A stretch of DNA of 6,537 nucleotides from Spirochaetales bacterium. GTDB taxonomy: Bacteria > Spirochaetota > Spirochaetia > DSM-27196 > SLST01. Made by a program: the position numbers and the translations under genes. The stretch spans positions 1 through 6,537 of the forward strand of contig DAOWMR010000159.1 in the NCBI GenBank assembly GCA_030642995.1. Reading direction: 5' to 3'. This document shows, piece by piece, positions 1 through 4,372 of the stretch; the first letter of the stretch is position 1; each line of letters begins with the position of its first letter. The notes beneath the pieces were generated by a model. That model was not told the origin of the DNA. It worked only from the letters and a program-made list of their open reading frames with translations, and ran no database searches.

Positions 1-592
1 CCTCATCATTGCCGCCCAACGAAGGCCGCAAACCGAACTTCGAGGGCGGAGGGGGAACAGAAAGGACCCTCATCGACGGAGCAGAACCATCGTCAGCTCC
101 TTCCGGCTCATGACAGCGGATTGTCAGCCCGACAGGCTCCTAGGCAAGGAGGATCGTGCAGCCTTCGTCGATCAGGGTTTTCAGACAAGACCGCGGAAAT
201 TGGTGGGTTGATTCCAGAGGCGTCCGTTCCAGCCACCGAAGTGTGCTCAATACGAAGACTGATCAGGGTGGTAGCAGTGACGGAACTTGGATCGTGCGCA
301 TGAACCTCAGCTGTTGCGTGGCCGAAATGAAGGGTGCGGATAGTCCAAGGCCAATACAGGTCTCATCGATCTAGAGATGAATGTCCCCACAGCGGCCCAT
401 TCCGAATGCCCCACAATCGTTCCGTGTTGCACCACGTCATTACACCCCATTCAGCTGTTCATCCGGGCTATACCGGTCTCGAGTACTACGGCTATGAGAG
501 GAACTGCAGCGCGTGCTCACAACGTCCATATGGTTCGAGAGTTTCTGAATCATCACGCTTGACGTTAATCATGCGGTCCGTTACTATCTTGT
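1..592. other. 592-bp stretch without a supportable gene
   Basis: No reading frame here resembles a protein family I know. The frame beginning at base 1 stays open to a TGA at 301-303, so it could be the tail of a gene entering from the left, but its predicted residues (rich in R, S, G, with scattered C) show no domain, motif or hydrophobic core. Several overlapping frames between 156 and 624 are equally featureless, which is typical of decayed or non-coding DNA. The only feature I can support is the higBA promoter at the right end (559-587). A remnant of a mobile element, for example a group II intron leader, is possible but I cannot show it. Confidence 0.5.
559..587 (+). promoter_or_regulatory. 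higBA promoter, sigma70 type
   Basis: A -35 box TTGACG (559-564) is separated by exactly 17 bp from a -10 box TACTAT (582-587). Transcription would start around 593-595, at the ATG of higB itself, and no Shine-Dalgarno sequence lies before that ATG. The mRNA is therefore predicted to be leaderless or nearly so. The boxes are seen directly; the start point is inferred from normal promoter geometry. Confidence 0.7.
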
Positions 593-601
593 ATGATCAT
601 A
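592..601. promoter_or_regulatory. Candidate HigA operator palindrome
   Basis: TATGATCATA is a perfect 10-bp palindrome covering the predicted transcription start and the higB start codon. HigA antitoxins bind palindromes at their own promoters and repress them, so this is a sensible candidate site. It is short, and the assignment rests on position only. Confidence 0.35.
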
Positions 602-871
602 TCCTTCAGGTGTTCCGATACTGAAGCGCTTGCCAATGGACGGCGGGTCAAGCGGTTTGCGAACATCGAAGCGGTGGCACGCCGAAAGCTTCGTCAGTTG
701 CAGATTGCCGGCAGGCTTGAAGATCTTCGCGTCCCGCCGGGAAACCGGCTTAAGGTGCTGAAGGGTGGCCGAGCCGGGCAGCACAGCGTTCGAGTGAACG
801 ACCAATTCCGGGTGTGCTTCCGTTGGTCGACCGCTGGAGCAGAAGATGTCGAGATCGTGGACTACCATTAG
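593..871 (+). CDS. higB: HigB toxin, RelE-superfamily mRNA interferase
   Basis: This 92-residue protein matches the HigB (plasmid maintenance killer) family along its full usual length. HigB toxins are small RelE-fold endoribonucleases that cleave mRNA on the translating ribosome and are neutralised by HigA. Visible family features are the MIISFR-like start, the basic RRVKRF segment (residues 17-22), the LRVPPGNRL motif (45-53), the core GQHSVRVNDQFRVCFRW (62-78) and the ending VEIVDYH (86-92). The ATG at 593 gives the family's normal N terminus although no ribosome binding site precedes it. The higA start follows 18 bp after the stop, giving the toxin-first order usual for higBA. The gene looks intact. 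Identity is clear; activity is inferred from the family. Confidence 0.93.
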   Translation: MIISFRCSDTEALANGRRVKRFANIEAVARRKLRQLQIAGRLEDLRVPPGNRLKVLKGGRAGQHSVRVNDQFRVCFRWSTAGAEDVEIVDYH

Positions 872-889
872 GTCCGGAGGGAAGATGCC

Positions 890-1207
890 ATGTCGAAACT
901 GAAACCAATAACACCTGGTGAGCTGCTGCGAGAGGAGTTTCTGACGCCGATGGGGTTGTCGCAGTATCGGCTTTCAAAGGAAATCGACGTTCCCGCCCAG
1001 CGGATCGGAGAGATTGTGGCCGGAAAGCGTTCAGTTACAGCCGATACCGATCTGCGCCTGTGTCGGTTCTTCGGCCTGTCAAATGGGTATTGGCTTCGAG
1101 CTCAGGCAGCTTATGACACCGAGGTGACCGAAGAGAAACTCGCCAAAACCCTGGCGCAGATCGAACCATGGAAAGGCCTGCGAACCACCGTCGGTCATTC
1201 AGCCTGA
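890..1207 (+). CDS. higA: HigA antitoxin, XRE-type helix-turn-helix
   Basis: This 105-residue HigA-family antitoxin binds and blocks HigB and, with it, represses the shared promoter. The sequence shows the family opening with TPGELLREEFLTPMGLS (residues 8-24), then a helix-turn-helix from about residue 23 to 62, with LSKEIDVPAQRIGEIVAGKRSVTADT typical of the DNA-binding helices and FGLSNGYWLRAQAAYD (61-76) the usual following helix. A strong ribosome binding site, GGAGGG at 876-881, lies 8 nt before the ATG, in contrast to higB. That fits a scheme in which the antitoxin is translated more strongly than the toxin. Length and motifs are normal and the gene looks intact. The pair forms one operon from the promoter at 559-587. 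Confidence 0.93.
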   Translation: MSKLKPITPGELLREEFLTPMGLSQYRLSKEIDVPAQRIGEIVAGKRSVTADTDLRLCRFFGLSNGYWLRAQAAYDTEVTEEKLAKTLAQIEPWKGLRTTVGHSA

Positions 1208-1419
1208 GACGATTCGGCGACTGTTGCCGCACTCGCAGTTGAACCGTAACTTTGAGCCTACATCACGACAGCGCGCTGACCCTATGTTCGTGTTCTCTTG
1301 GATGGTAGAGGGCATGCATCACGACGGCCTTGTGGAGTTCAGGTTCGACCGTGACCATGAACTTCTCTTCGAGACTGAGACGCTTCTGTCCAACTATGTG
1401 TTGTAGCCACCCGTCAAGC

Positions 1420-1617
1420 GTCGCGAGTACCGGTATCTCTCTCTGATAGCTGATCTTTTCAGCAACACAGAAGCATAAGTCGAGATCGGGTACACAACGA
1501 AAGCCAACAACAGCCCCGCGATGCATGTCCGCTTATGTGCTGCCGCACCTCCTGAAAGCCGAGACGTGTCAGCAACGTGGCCACTTCGCGCGGCTTCAGG
1601 ACCGGCAGCGAGCCCAC
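1420..1617 (-). pseudogene. hicA: hicA toxin remnant, broken by frameshifts
   Basis: Directly downstream of hicB, a GTG at 1617-1615 opens a frame reading GSLPVLKPREVATLLTRLGFQEVRQ, the characteristic N terminus of HicA (double-stranded-RNA-binding fold mRNA interferase). After about residue 27 the match fails: the expected GSHKQFRH segment, with the catalytic histidine, is missing or scrambled. HicA-like text seems to resume in the +1 frame near 1523-1475 (RGAVVGFRCVPDLDL against the family's RGTTVPFH.GRDLD) and perhaps in the third frame near 1465-1430 (LLKRSAI against LLR.IA). The first frame ends at a TGA (1461-1459). I read this as a full-length toxin gene decayed by a small deletion and two frameshifts. 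The N-terminal match is firm; the later pieces are weaker. Confidence 0.6.
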
Positions 1618-1620
1618 AGG

Positions 1621-1830
1621 CTATGCGACCTGGATGGTCTGAAGGCCAACGAACTCCGACTCAAGCTTCGGGTCGCCGTCCTCGAGGAGCATCGCAATGA
1701 CTTCACGGAGGTTCTTCTCTAGTTCGTCGTACGTAGTTCCCTGGCTGTGGGCTCCAGGCCAGCCCGGAATCGAACCGACCAGGAGGTTCGTGTCAGGATC
1801 GCGTTCGACTATCACGTTGAACGTGTGCAT
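1621..1830 (-). CDS. hicB: HicB-family antitoxin, orphaned
   Basis: This 69-residue protein has the HicB partial RNase H-like fold signature: FNVIVERDPDTNLLVGSIP (residues 4-22), PGAHSQGTTYDELEKNLREVI (25-45) and a short acidic tail. HicB antitoxins sequester the HicA mRNA interferase. This is the short form that lacks an added DNA-binding domain. The ATG at 1830-1828 has a good ribosome binding site (AGGAG at 1843-1839, 8 nt away) and a promoter just upstream. Its partner lies 3 nt downstream but is a broken remnant, so the antitoxin appears intact while its toxin is not. It could persist as neutral residue or act against a HicA encoded elsewhere; the sequence does not say which. Confidence 0.88.
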   Translation of the reverse strand: MHTFNVIVERDPDTNLLVGSIPGWPGAHSQGTTYDELEKNLREVIAMLLEDGDPKLESEFVGLQTIQVA

Positions 1831-1850
1831 GTTCTTGTCTCCTACGCTTC

Positions 1851-1879
1851 AGTTTACGACGAATCTGCGTGCGCGCCAA
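1851..1879 (-). promoter_or_regulatory. hicB promoter
   Basis: On the minus strand, TTGGCG (1879-1874) and TAAACT (1856-1851) are spaced 17 bp apart. The predicted start near 1844 leaves a short leader that holds the hicB ribosome binding site (1843-1839). Each box has two mismatches to consensus. The position suits hicB well. Confidence 0.5.
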
Positions 1880-1906
1880 CGCCCGGTCTTGGTGGCTCAA
1901 TGTTCT

Positions 1907-1949
1907 CTTGATCGGATCGCCACAGCAACCAATCCGATTTTTCATCAAG
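1907..1949. repeat. Imperfect inverted repeat (hairpin)
   Basis: The arm CTTGATCGGAT (1907-1917) pairs with ATCCGAT (1932-1938) and, after a short bulge, with ATCAAG (1944-1949). The loop is 14 nt. It lies upstream of the hicB promoter and is too far back to be an obvious hicB operator. A run of T (1938-1942) sits inside the right arm rather than after it, so it is not a standard terminator. Confidence 0.4.
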
Positions 1950-1980
1950 CGGCACTCAATTGTGTTCTCTGTAATAAGTA

Positions 1981-2009
1981 TTGACACGCCTGCAATCGTG
2001 CGGTATTCG
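1981..2009 (+). promoter_or_regulatory. Orphan plus-strand promoter candidate
   Basis: A perfect -35 box TTGACA (1981-1986) is followed after 17 bp by TATTCG (2004-2009). About 30 bp on, GGAGG (2038-2042) sits 5 nt before an ATG (2048), but that frame stops after eight codons (2048-2074). This could be the start of a gene lost when the repeat region was rearranged, or a promoter carried by the repeat-bearing element. The next plus-strand gene is mazE, over 400 bp away. Confidence 0.4.
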
Positions 2010-2017
2010 CGCCTCTT

Positions 2018-2090
2018 CGTGAAGAACATCACCACACGGAGGATTGCATGGTCACTTTTCAGGTTCCCGCCTAGACACAAGCGGCAGACT
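2018..2090 (-). repeat. Dispersed repeat copy 1, IS-end-like
   Basis: This segment is a diverged direct repeat of 4299-4372, with shared blocks such as CCACACGGA, ATGGTCACTTT, CAGGTTCCC and AAGCGGC separated by scattered substitutions and single-base gaps. Read on the minus strand it contains GGGAACCTGAAAAGTGACCA, which resembles the repeated motif near the termini of IS21-family elements (a string ending in AAAGTGACCA). That family link is recollection of the general motif, not a database match. No transposase is present here. Confidence 0.5.
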
Positions 2091-2446
2091 CGCTTGTCTT
2101 CCGGGTTCCCGGGCGAGCAGTGCCTATTGCCGGAAGCCGCCTCGCGTTGACCGCAGCGCTGTTCCAGTTGAAGCCGGTGTTCGTGGTCACAAAGAAACGT
2201 CCGGCGAACAGCCCCCAGCACCGGATCATCGCCGATAGCTTCTTTGGTGTCATGGATGGTTACTGGGCCGTAAGCACATCCAACGGAGGTGGGCACCTGT
2301 GACGAGGAGTAGTAGAGCCATGCGACAGTCTTGCGAAGGCCATATCACTCCACACCCGGAGGAGGCCGATTGGTACGTGGCAACCTACCGGAGCGTATTC
2401 CTGAGCGCGGCCTATTCGCTTCGTGTTTGCCCACATACTTGGTGGT

Positions 2447-2674
2447 ATGAAAGTAAAGACATCGGTCACTCTTTCAGAAGAGCTGCTCGAGGCGATCGCC
2501 TCTCAATCGAGTGAGAACAACCGCTCGGCCCTTATTGAGGAAGCAACCTGGCGGTACTTGCGCTTGCGCCGGCGGGAAGCACGTGACAAGGTAGAACTGG
2601 ACCTCATCAATAGGAACGCTGATCTGCTGAACAATGAAGTGTTTGATGTGCTTGATTATCAGGACAACGAATGA
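2447..2674 (+). CDS. MazE-like antitoxin, ribbon-helix-helix type
   Basis: This 75-residue protein starts with a probable DNA-binding beta strand, KVKTSVTLS (residues 2-10), followed by two helices, EELLEAIASQS (11-21) and NRSALIEEATWRYL (25-38), the layout of a ribbon-helix-helix (CopG/MetJ type) domain. The acidic C-terminal part (49-75) would wrap and block the toxin. It overlaps the MazF gene by four bases (ATGA, 2671-2674), so the pair is translationally coupled. I chose ATG 2447 over the GTG at 2423 because the family N terminus begins with the MKVKTSV-like strand. GGTGG stands only 1 nt before the ATG, so ribosome binding is weak, and I see no convincing promoter. It should autorepress as a complex with its toxin. 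Confidence 0.85.
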   Translation: MKVKTSVTLSEELLEAIASQSSENNRSALIEEATWRYLRLRRREARDKVELDLINRNADLLNNEVFDVLDYQDNE

Positions 2675-3006
2675 CGCGAGGTGATATCTACCTCGTGAAG
2701 AAGCCGAGCAAGACCGATCCGAAGCGGCGCCGAGCCTTCGTGGTCGTAAGTCGGCAGATCTTGATTGACTCGAAGTACGCGTCCGTCATCTGCGCTCCGG
2801 TGTACTCGGTGGACATTGGACTTTCCTCGCAAGTAGACGTTGGGCCGGACGAAGGACTGAAATATCCAAGTGCCGTACACTGCGACGGATTACTGAGCAT
2901 TGTAAAGACAGCTCTCACGGATTACGTGGGAGCCCTCGGCGAGACAAAGATGAGACAACTGGAGGCAGCCCTCCGGGTAGCCCTTGCATTGGAAACGTAC
3001 GAGTGA
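2671..3006 (+). CDS. mazF: MazF/PemK-family mRNA interferase toxin
   Basis: This 111-residue protein is of normal MazF/PemK length. MazF toxins are SH3-like-barrel endoribonucleases that cut single-stranded RNA at short sequence motifs and stop growth. Visible features are the opening RGDIYLVKKP (residues 3-12), the basic RRRAFVVVSRQ strand (19-29) carrying the conserved arginine, VICAPVYS (39-46) with the serine in the catalytic Thr/Ser position, and HCDGLLSIVKTALTDYVGALG (70-90), the dimer and C-terminal core. It starts inside the stop codon of the preceding antitoxin gene. It looks intact. Residues 41 onward are duplicated almost exactly at 4382-4586, where the first 40 residues are missing. 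Its cleavage specificity cannot be read from the sequence. Confidence 0.92.
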   Translation: MTRGDIYLVKKPSKTDPKRRRAFVVVSRQILIDSKYASVICAPVYSVDIGLSSQVDVGPDEGLKYPSAVHCDGLLSIVKTALTDYVGALGETKMRQLEAALRVALALETYE

Positions 3007-3040
3007 AATCCAGTTGTGCATTCTGATGGGACGGCATGAG

Positions 3041-3069
3041 TTGCATTCAGGTGTTCGGTGGTATATACT
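3041..3069 (+). promoter_or_regulatory. vapBC promoter
   Basis: TTGCAT (3041-3046) and TATACT (3064-3069) are 17 bp apart, close to the sigma70 consensus. The predicted start is near 3076, leaving a short leader with a good ribosome binding site (AGGAGA, 3087-3092) 6 nt before the vapB ATG. Confidence 0.75.
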
Positions 3070-3083
3070 CTGGTATATACCAC
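3058..3083. promoter_or_regulatory. VapBC operator, perfect inverted repeat
   Basis: GTGGTATATAC (3058-3068) and its exact reverse complement (3073-3083) are separated by 4 bp. The repeat covers the -10 box and the predicted start point, the usual place for the VapB-VapC complex to bind and repress its own transcription. The symmetry is seen directly; the binding is inferred. Confidence 0.75.
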
Positions 3084-3098
3084 AATAGGAGACCAACG

Positions 3099-3332
3099 AT
3101 GGATACAGCGAAGCTGTTCAGGAACGGACGCAGCCAGGCGGTGCGTCTTCCGAAGGAGTACGCCTTTACAGGTGACTCCGTCTCTATCAAAAAGATCGAC
3201 GATGTAGTACTGCTCATACCTCGGGGCGATGAGTGGTCAACGTTCACTGATAGCCTTCAGAAGTTCACGGATGACTTCATGGCAGAACCACGCGCGCAGG
3301 GCTCTGCAGAACAACGTAAGGGAATGGATTGA
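3099..3332 (+). CDS. vapB: VapB antitoxin, AbrB/swapped-hairpin fold
   Basis: This 77-residue antitoxin has the AbrB/MazE-type swapped-hairpin DNA-binding domain in AKLFRNGRSQAVRLPKEYAFTGDSVSIKKIDDVVLLIPRG (residues 4-43), with the NGRSQAVRLPK signature of VapB. The C-terminal part (46-77) is the toxin-binding tail. A longer in-frame start at 3036 exists, but it would translate through the promoter and operator, so ATG 3099, with AGGAGA 6 nt upstream, is clearly the start. The stop overlaps the vapC start (TTGA, 3329-3332), so the two are coupled. It should repress the promoter at 3041-3069 through the inverted repeat 3058-3083. It looks intact. Confidence 0.92.
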   Translation: MDTAKLFRNGRSQAVRLPKEYAFTGDSVSIKKIDDVVLLIPRGDEWSTFTDSLQKFTDDFMAEPRAQGSAEQRKGMD

Positions 3333-3730
3333 CTCATCTGCTGGACACGAACGTGTGCATTGACGTCATTCGCCGCCGTTCGACGCTACTACTTGAGCGC
3401 ATCACGTCGTTTCCGATTGATGGGCTGGCTGTGTCGACGATTACCGTCGCGGAACTGAACTACGGTGCGCGGAAGAGTTCATTTCCAGATCGGAACCGCA
3501 TAGCATTGCTTGAATTTCTCGTACCGTTCCGGATCTTGGACTTCGACCAGGCAGCGGCGCGGGTCTACGGCAGCGTACGAAGGCAACTTGAAAGAGACGG
3601 CATGCAAATCGGTCCTCTCGATACGTTGATTGCTTCTCACGCGCTATCTGCGGGGCTCATCGTAGTTAGCAAGAACGAGCGCGAGTTCCGCCGTGTTCCC
3701 GGCCTGACTGTCCAGAACTGGGTGCTGTGA
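3329..3730 (+). CDS. vapC: VapC toxin, PIN-domain ribonuclease
   Basis: This 133-residue PIN-domain protein is of normal VapC length. VapC toxins are magnesium-dependent RNases that typically cut tRNA or rRNA and are held in check by VapB. The acidic catalytic set is visible: D6 in HLLDTNVCIDVI, E42 in TVAELNYG, D98 in IGPLDTLIASHAL, and the closing SKNEREFRRVPGLTVQNW (residues 114-131), where N116/E117 fall at the fourth site. The start is TTG at 3329, which gives the family's MTHLLDTN N terminus and overlaps the vapB stop; no in-frame ATG fits. AAGGGA (3317-3322) is a plausible ribosome binding site. The gene looks intact and active. Confidence 0.93.
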   Translation: MTHLLDTNVCIDVIRRRSTLLLERITSFPIDGLAVSTITVAELNYGARKSSFPDRNRIALLEFLVPFRILDFDQAAARVYGSVRRQLERDGMQIGPLDTLIASHALSAGLIVVSKNEREFRRVPGLTVQNWVL

Positions 3731-3754
3731 CCAGGAGCTGAGGAAACCTGCAAA

Positions 3755-3838
3755 TCGACAGCGTGGATCGTACTGCCCAACAACGCTATGCATCTTCTTC
3801 AGATCACCAATCTCAATCTCCAAGTACCGCTTGGGCAT
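3755..3838 (-). other. Possible short third cistron after the ygiT-like gene
   Basis: An ATG at 3838-3836 lies four bases after the stop of the YgiT-like gene and opens a frame beginning MPKRYLEIEIGDLKKMHSVV. The frame continues to 3644 antisense to vapC, so only the first 30 or so residues lie in free sequence. I do not recognise the protein. It may be a truncated coupled gene whose end was lost when the vapBC segment joined, or chance. I list only the non-overlapping part. Confidence 0.2.
3774..3782 (+). repeat. TGCCCAACA direct repeat, left copy
   Basis: This 9-bp word recurs exactly at 4244-4252, so the two copies bracket the reverse-oriented DUF4258/YgiT-like gene pair. The hexamer GCCCAA in it is also matched by TTGGGC at 3831-3836, giving a 62-bp inverted-repeat span just after the pair. 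It could be a target duplication or recombination-site remnant, or chance. Confidence 0.3.
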
Positions 3839-3841
3839 TCC

Positions 3842-4051
3842 TCATGCGTACTCGTACACTGGGGTTTCCATGACCCTTGCGGGTGTCTTCTTACTCTTGA
3901 TCAGCACCTGAAGGTGCTCCACGGTCTCCGGGGCGAAGTACTGCTCCCCCGTTTCGCGGCAGACGCGTGCAGGCACGTGCTCAATGAGGAAGAATCTACC
4001 GTCATACTCCAAGGTGTAGGTCACCTGAGTTTCAATCATCGTCTCTTTCAT
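3842..4051 (-). CDS. YgiT/MqsA-type antitoxin-like protein lacking zinc cysteines
   Basis: This 69-residue protein resembles the N-terminal domain of YgiT/MqsA antitoxins: ETQVTYTLEYDGRFFLIEHVPARVC (residues 7-31), then ETGEQYFAPETVEHLQ (33-48) and a basic tail ending METPVYEYA. Family members usually carry two CxxC pairs that bind zinc. Here the first pair is absent from the N terminus and the second is reduced to C31 alone (CRETG where CxxCG is usual), so zinc binding is unlikely. No helix-turn-helix domain follows. The ATG overlaps the stop of the upstream DUF4258 gene (ATGA) and GAGGTG precedes it, so the two are coupled, the usual toxin-then-antitoxin order for DUF4258/YgiT pairs. The gene is complete as a frame; function is inferred from the family and neighbour. 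Confidence 0.7.
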   Translation of the reverse strand: MKETMIETQVTYTLEYDGRFFLIEHVPARVCRETGEQYFAPETVEHLQVLIKSKKTPARVMETPVYEYA

Positions 4052-4200
4052 TTCTTCACCTCATACACGCCACGGCCGGAAATAACCTGTTCCAGCTCGG
4101 CCACGCTGATGTCGCGGATGATCGTTTGATCCAAGGCATGCTTCGAGAACTCGTATTGCCGCCCGGCGATTTTCTCCCGGATATCGTCCAGCAAGGACAT
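4048..4200 (-). CDS. Shortened DUF4258-type toxin-like protein
   Basis: This 50-residue frame begins MSLLDDIREKIAGRQYEFSKHALDQTIIRDISVAELEQVI, the characteristic N-terminal half of DUF4258 proteins, including the KHAxDQ motif (residues 20-25). DUF4258 proteins are RelE/BrnT-like putative ribonuclease toxins of roughly 90-105 residues. Here the C-terminal half, which normally contains a DDKYGPSCL-like core and CSYP motif, is missing and the frame closes with GRGVYEVKK. The stop still overlaps the next gene by ATGA, so the operon junction survived an apparent internal deletion of about 150 bp. The protein is probably inactive as a toxin. I see no ribosome binding site; the promoter position predicts a leaderless mRNA. 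Confidence 0.65.
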   Translation of the reverse strand: MSLLDDIREKIAGRQYEFSKHALDQTIIRDISVAELEQVISGRGVYEVKK

Positions 4201-4206
4201 GCAGAT

Positions 4207-4235
4207 ATGTTATCCAATTGATGCCGGCCGATCAA
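4207..4235 (-). promoter_or_regulatory. Promoter of the DUF4258/YgiT-like pair
   Basis: On the minus strand TTGATC (4235-4230) and TAACAT (4212-4207) are 17 bp apart. The -10 box ends 6 nt before the ATG at 4200, so transcription would start at or next to the start codon, the same geometry as higB. Confidence 0.6.
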
Positions 4236-4237
4236 TC

Positions 4238-4270
4238 CGCCCATGCCCAACACTGATTGGGCGGTGGGGC
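4238..4270. repeat. Imperfect inverted repeat
   Basis: GCCCAA (4245-4250) and TTGGGC (4257-4262) form a six-base stem with a six-base loop, extended with a bulge by CCGCCC on the left and GGTGGGGC on the right. It stands just upstream of the DUF4258 promoter. It lacks a following T-run on either strand, so it is not an obvious terminator. Confidence 0.4.
4244..4252 (+). repeat. TGCCCAACA direct repeat, right copy
   Basis: This is the exact second copy of the 9-bp word at 3774-3782, on the far side of the DUF4258/YgiT-like pair. It also forms the left arm of the small hairpin at 4245-4262. Confidence 0.3.
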
Positions 4271-4298
4271 GCGAGTGAATGCGATCCCACCGATCTCG

Positions 4299-4372
4299 GC
4301 ACGAAAAATCCACCACACGGAAGCTTGCTATGGTCACTTTGCAGGTTCCCACCCAGACAGAAGCGGCGGACT
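4299..4372 (-). repeat. Dispersed repeat copy 2, IS-end-like
   Basis: This is the second copy of the repeat at 2018-2090, in the same orientation. On the minus strand it contains GAACCTGCAAAGTGACCAT, again like the AAAGTGACCA motif near IS21-family termini. It directly abuts the truncated mazF duplicate, whose homology begins at 4382. On the plus strand an ATG at 4330 inside the repeat, preceded by GGAAG, opens into the mazF fragment. Confidence 0.5.

Larger units (their letters stand above)
1880..2446. other. 567-bp stretch without a supportable gene
   Basis: Between the hicB promoter and mazE no frame resembles a known family. A 167-codon minus-strand frame (2296-1793) runs across it and overlaps hicB out of frame; its composition is not protein-like and I treat it as chance. 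A plus-strand frame 2320-2514 has a GAGGAG upstream but overlaps mazE and has no recognisable domain. The stretch does hold a hairpin (1907-1949), a good plus-strand promoter (1981-2009) and copy 1 of a dispersed repeat (2018-2090). It is most simply the debris of a mobile element or lost genes. Confidence 0.45.

Noticed and set aside
121..624. Several 60-96 codon plus-strand frames near the left end, considered as a group II intron leader or small genes
   Set aside because: No reverse transcriptase, no recognisable domain V, and no family motif; the resemblance was only an impression.
1460..1526. GFRCV-like string on the minus strand, resembling the C terminus of formylglycine-generating (FGE/SUMF) proteins
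   Set aside because: In context it aligns better with the middle of HicA read in a shifted frame (RGxxVxFxxxxDLDL), directly after the HicA N terminus.
1793..2296. 167-codon minus-strand open frame
   Set aside because: It overlaps hicB out of frame and crosses the repeat and hairpin; its residue make-up is not protein-like and no motif is visible.
1..4270. A chromosomal integron cassette array, because TA genes are common cassettes and GCCCAAC words occur at 14, 3775 and 4245
   Set aside because: I could not find complete attC pairs (RYYYAAC with GTTRRRY at proper spacing and matching inner boxes) at gene boundaries, gene orientation is mixed, and no integrase is present. Only the 3774-3836 site is mildly suggestive, and is reported as such.
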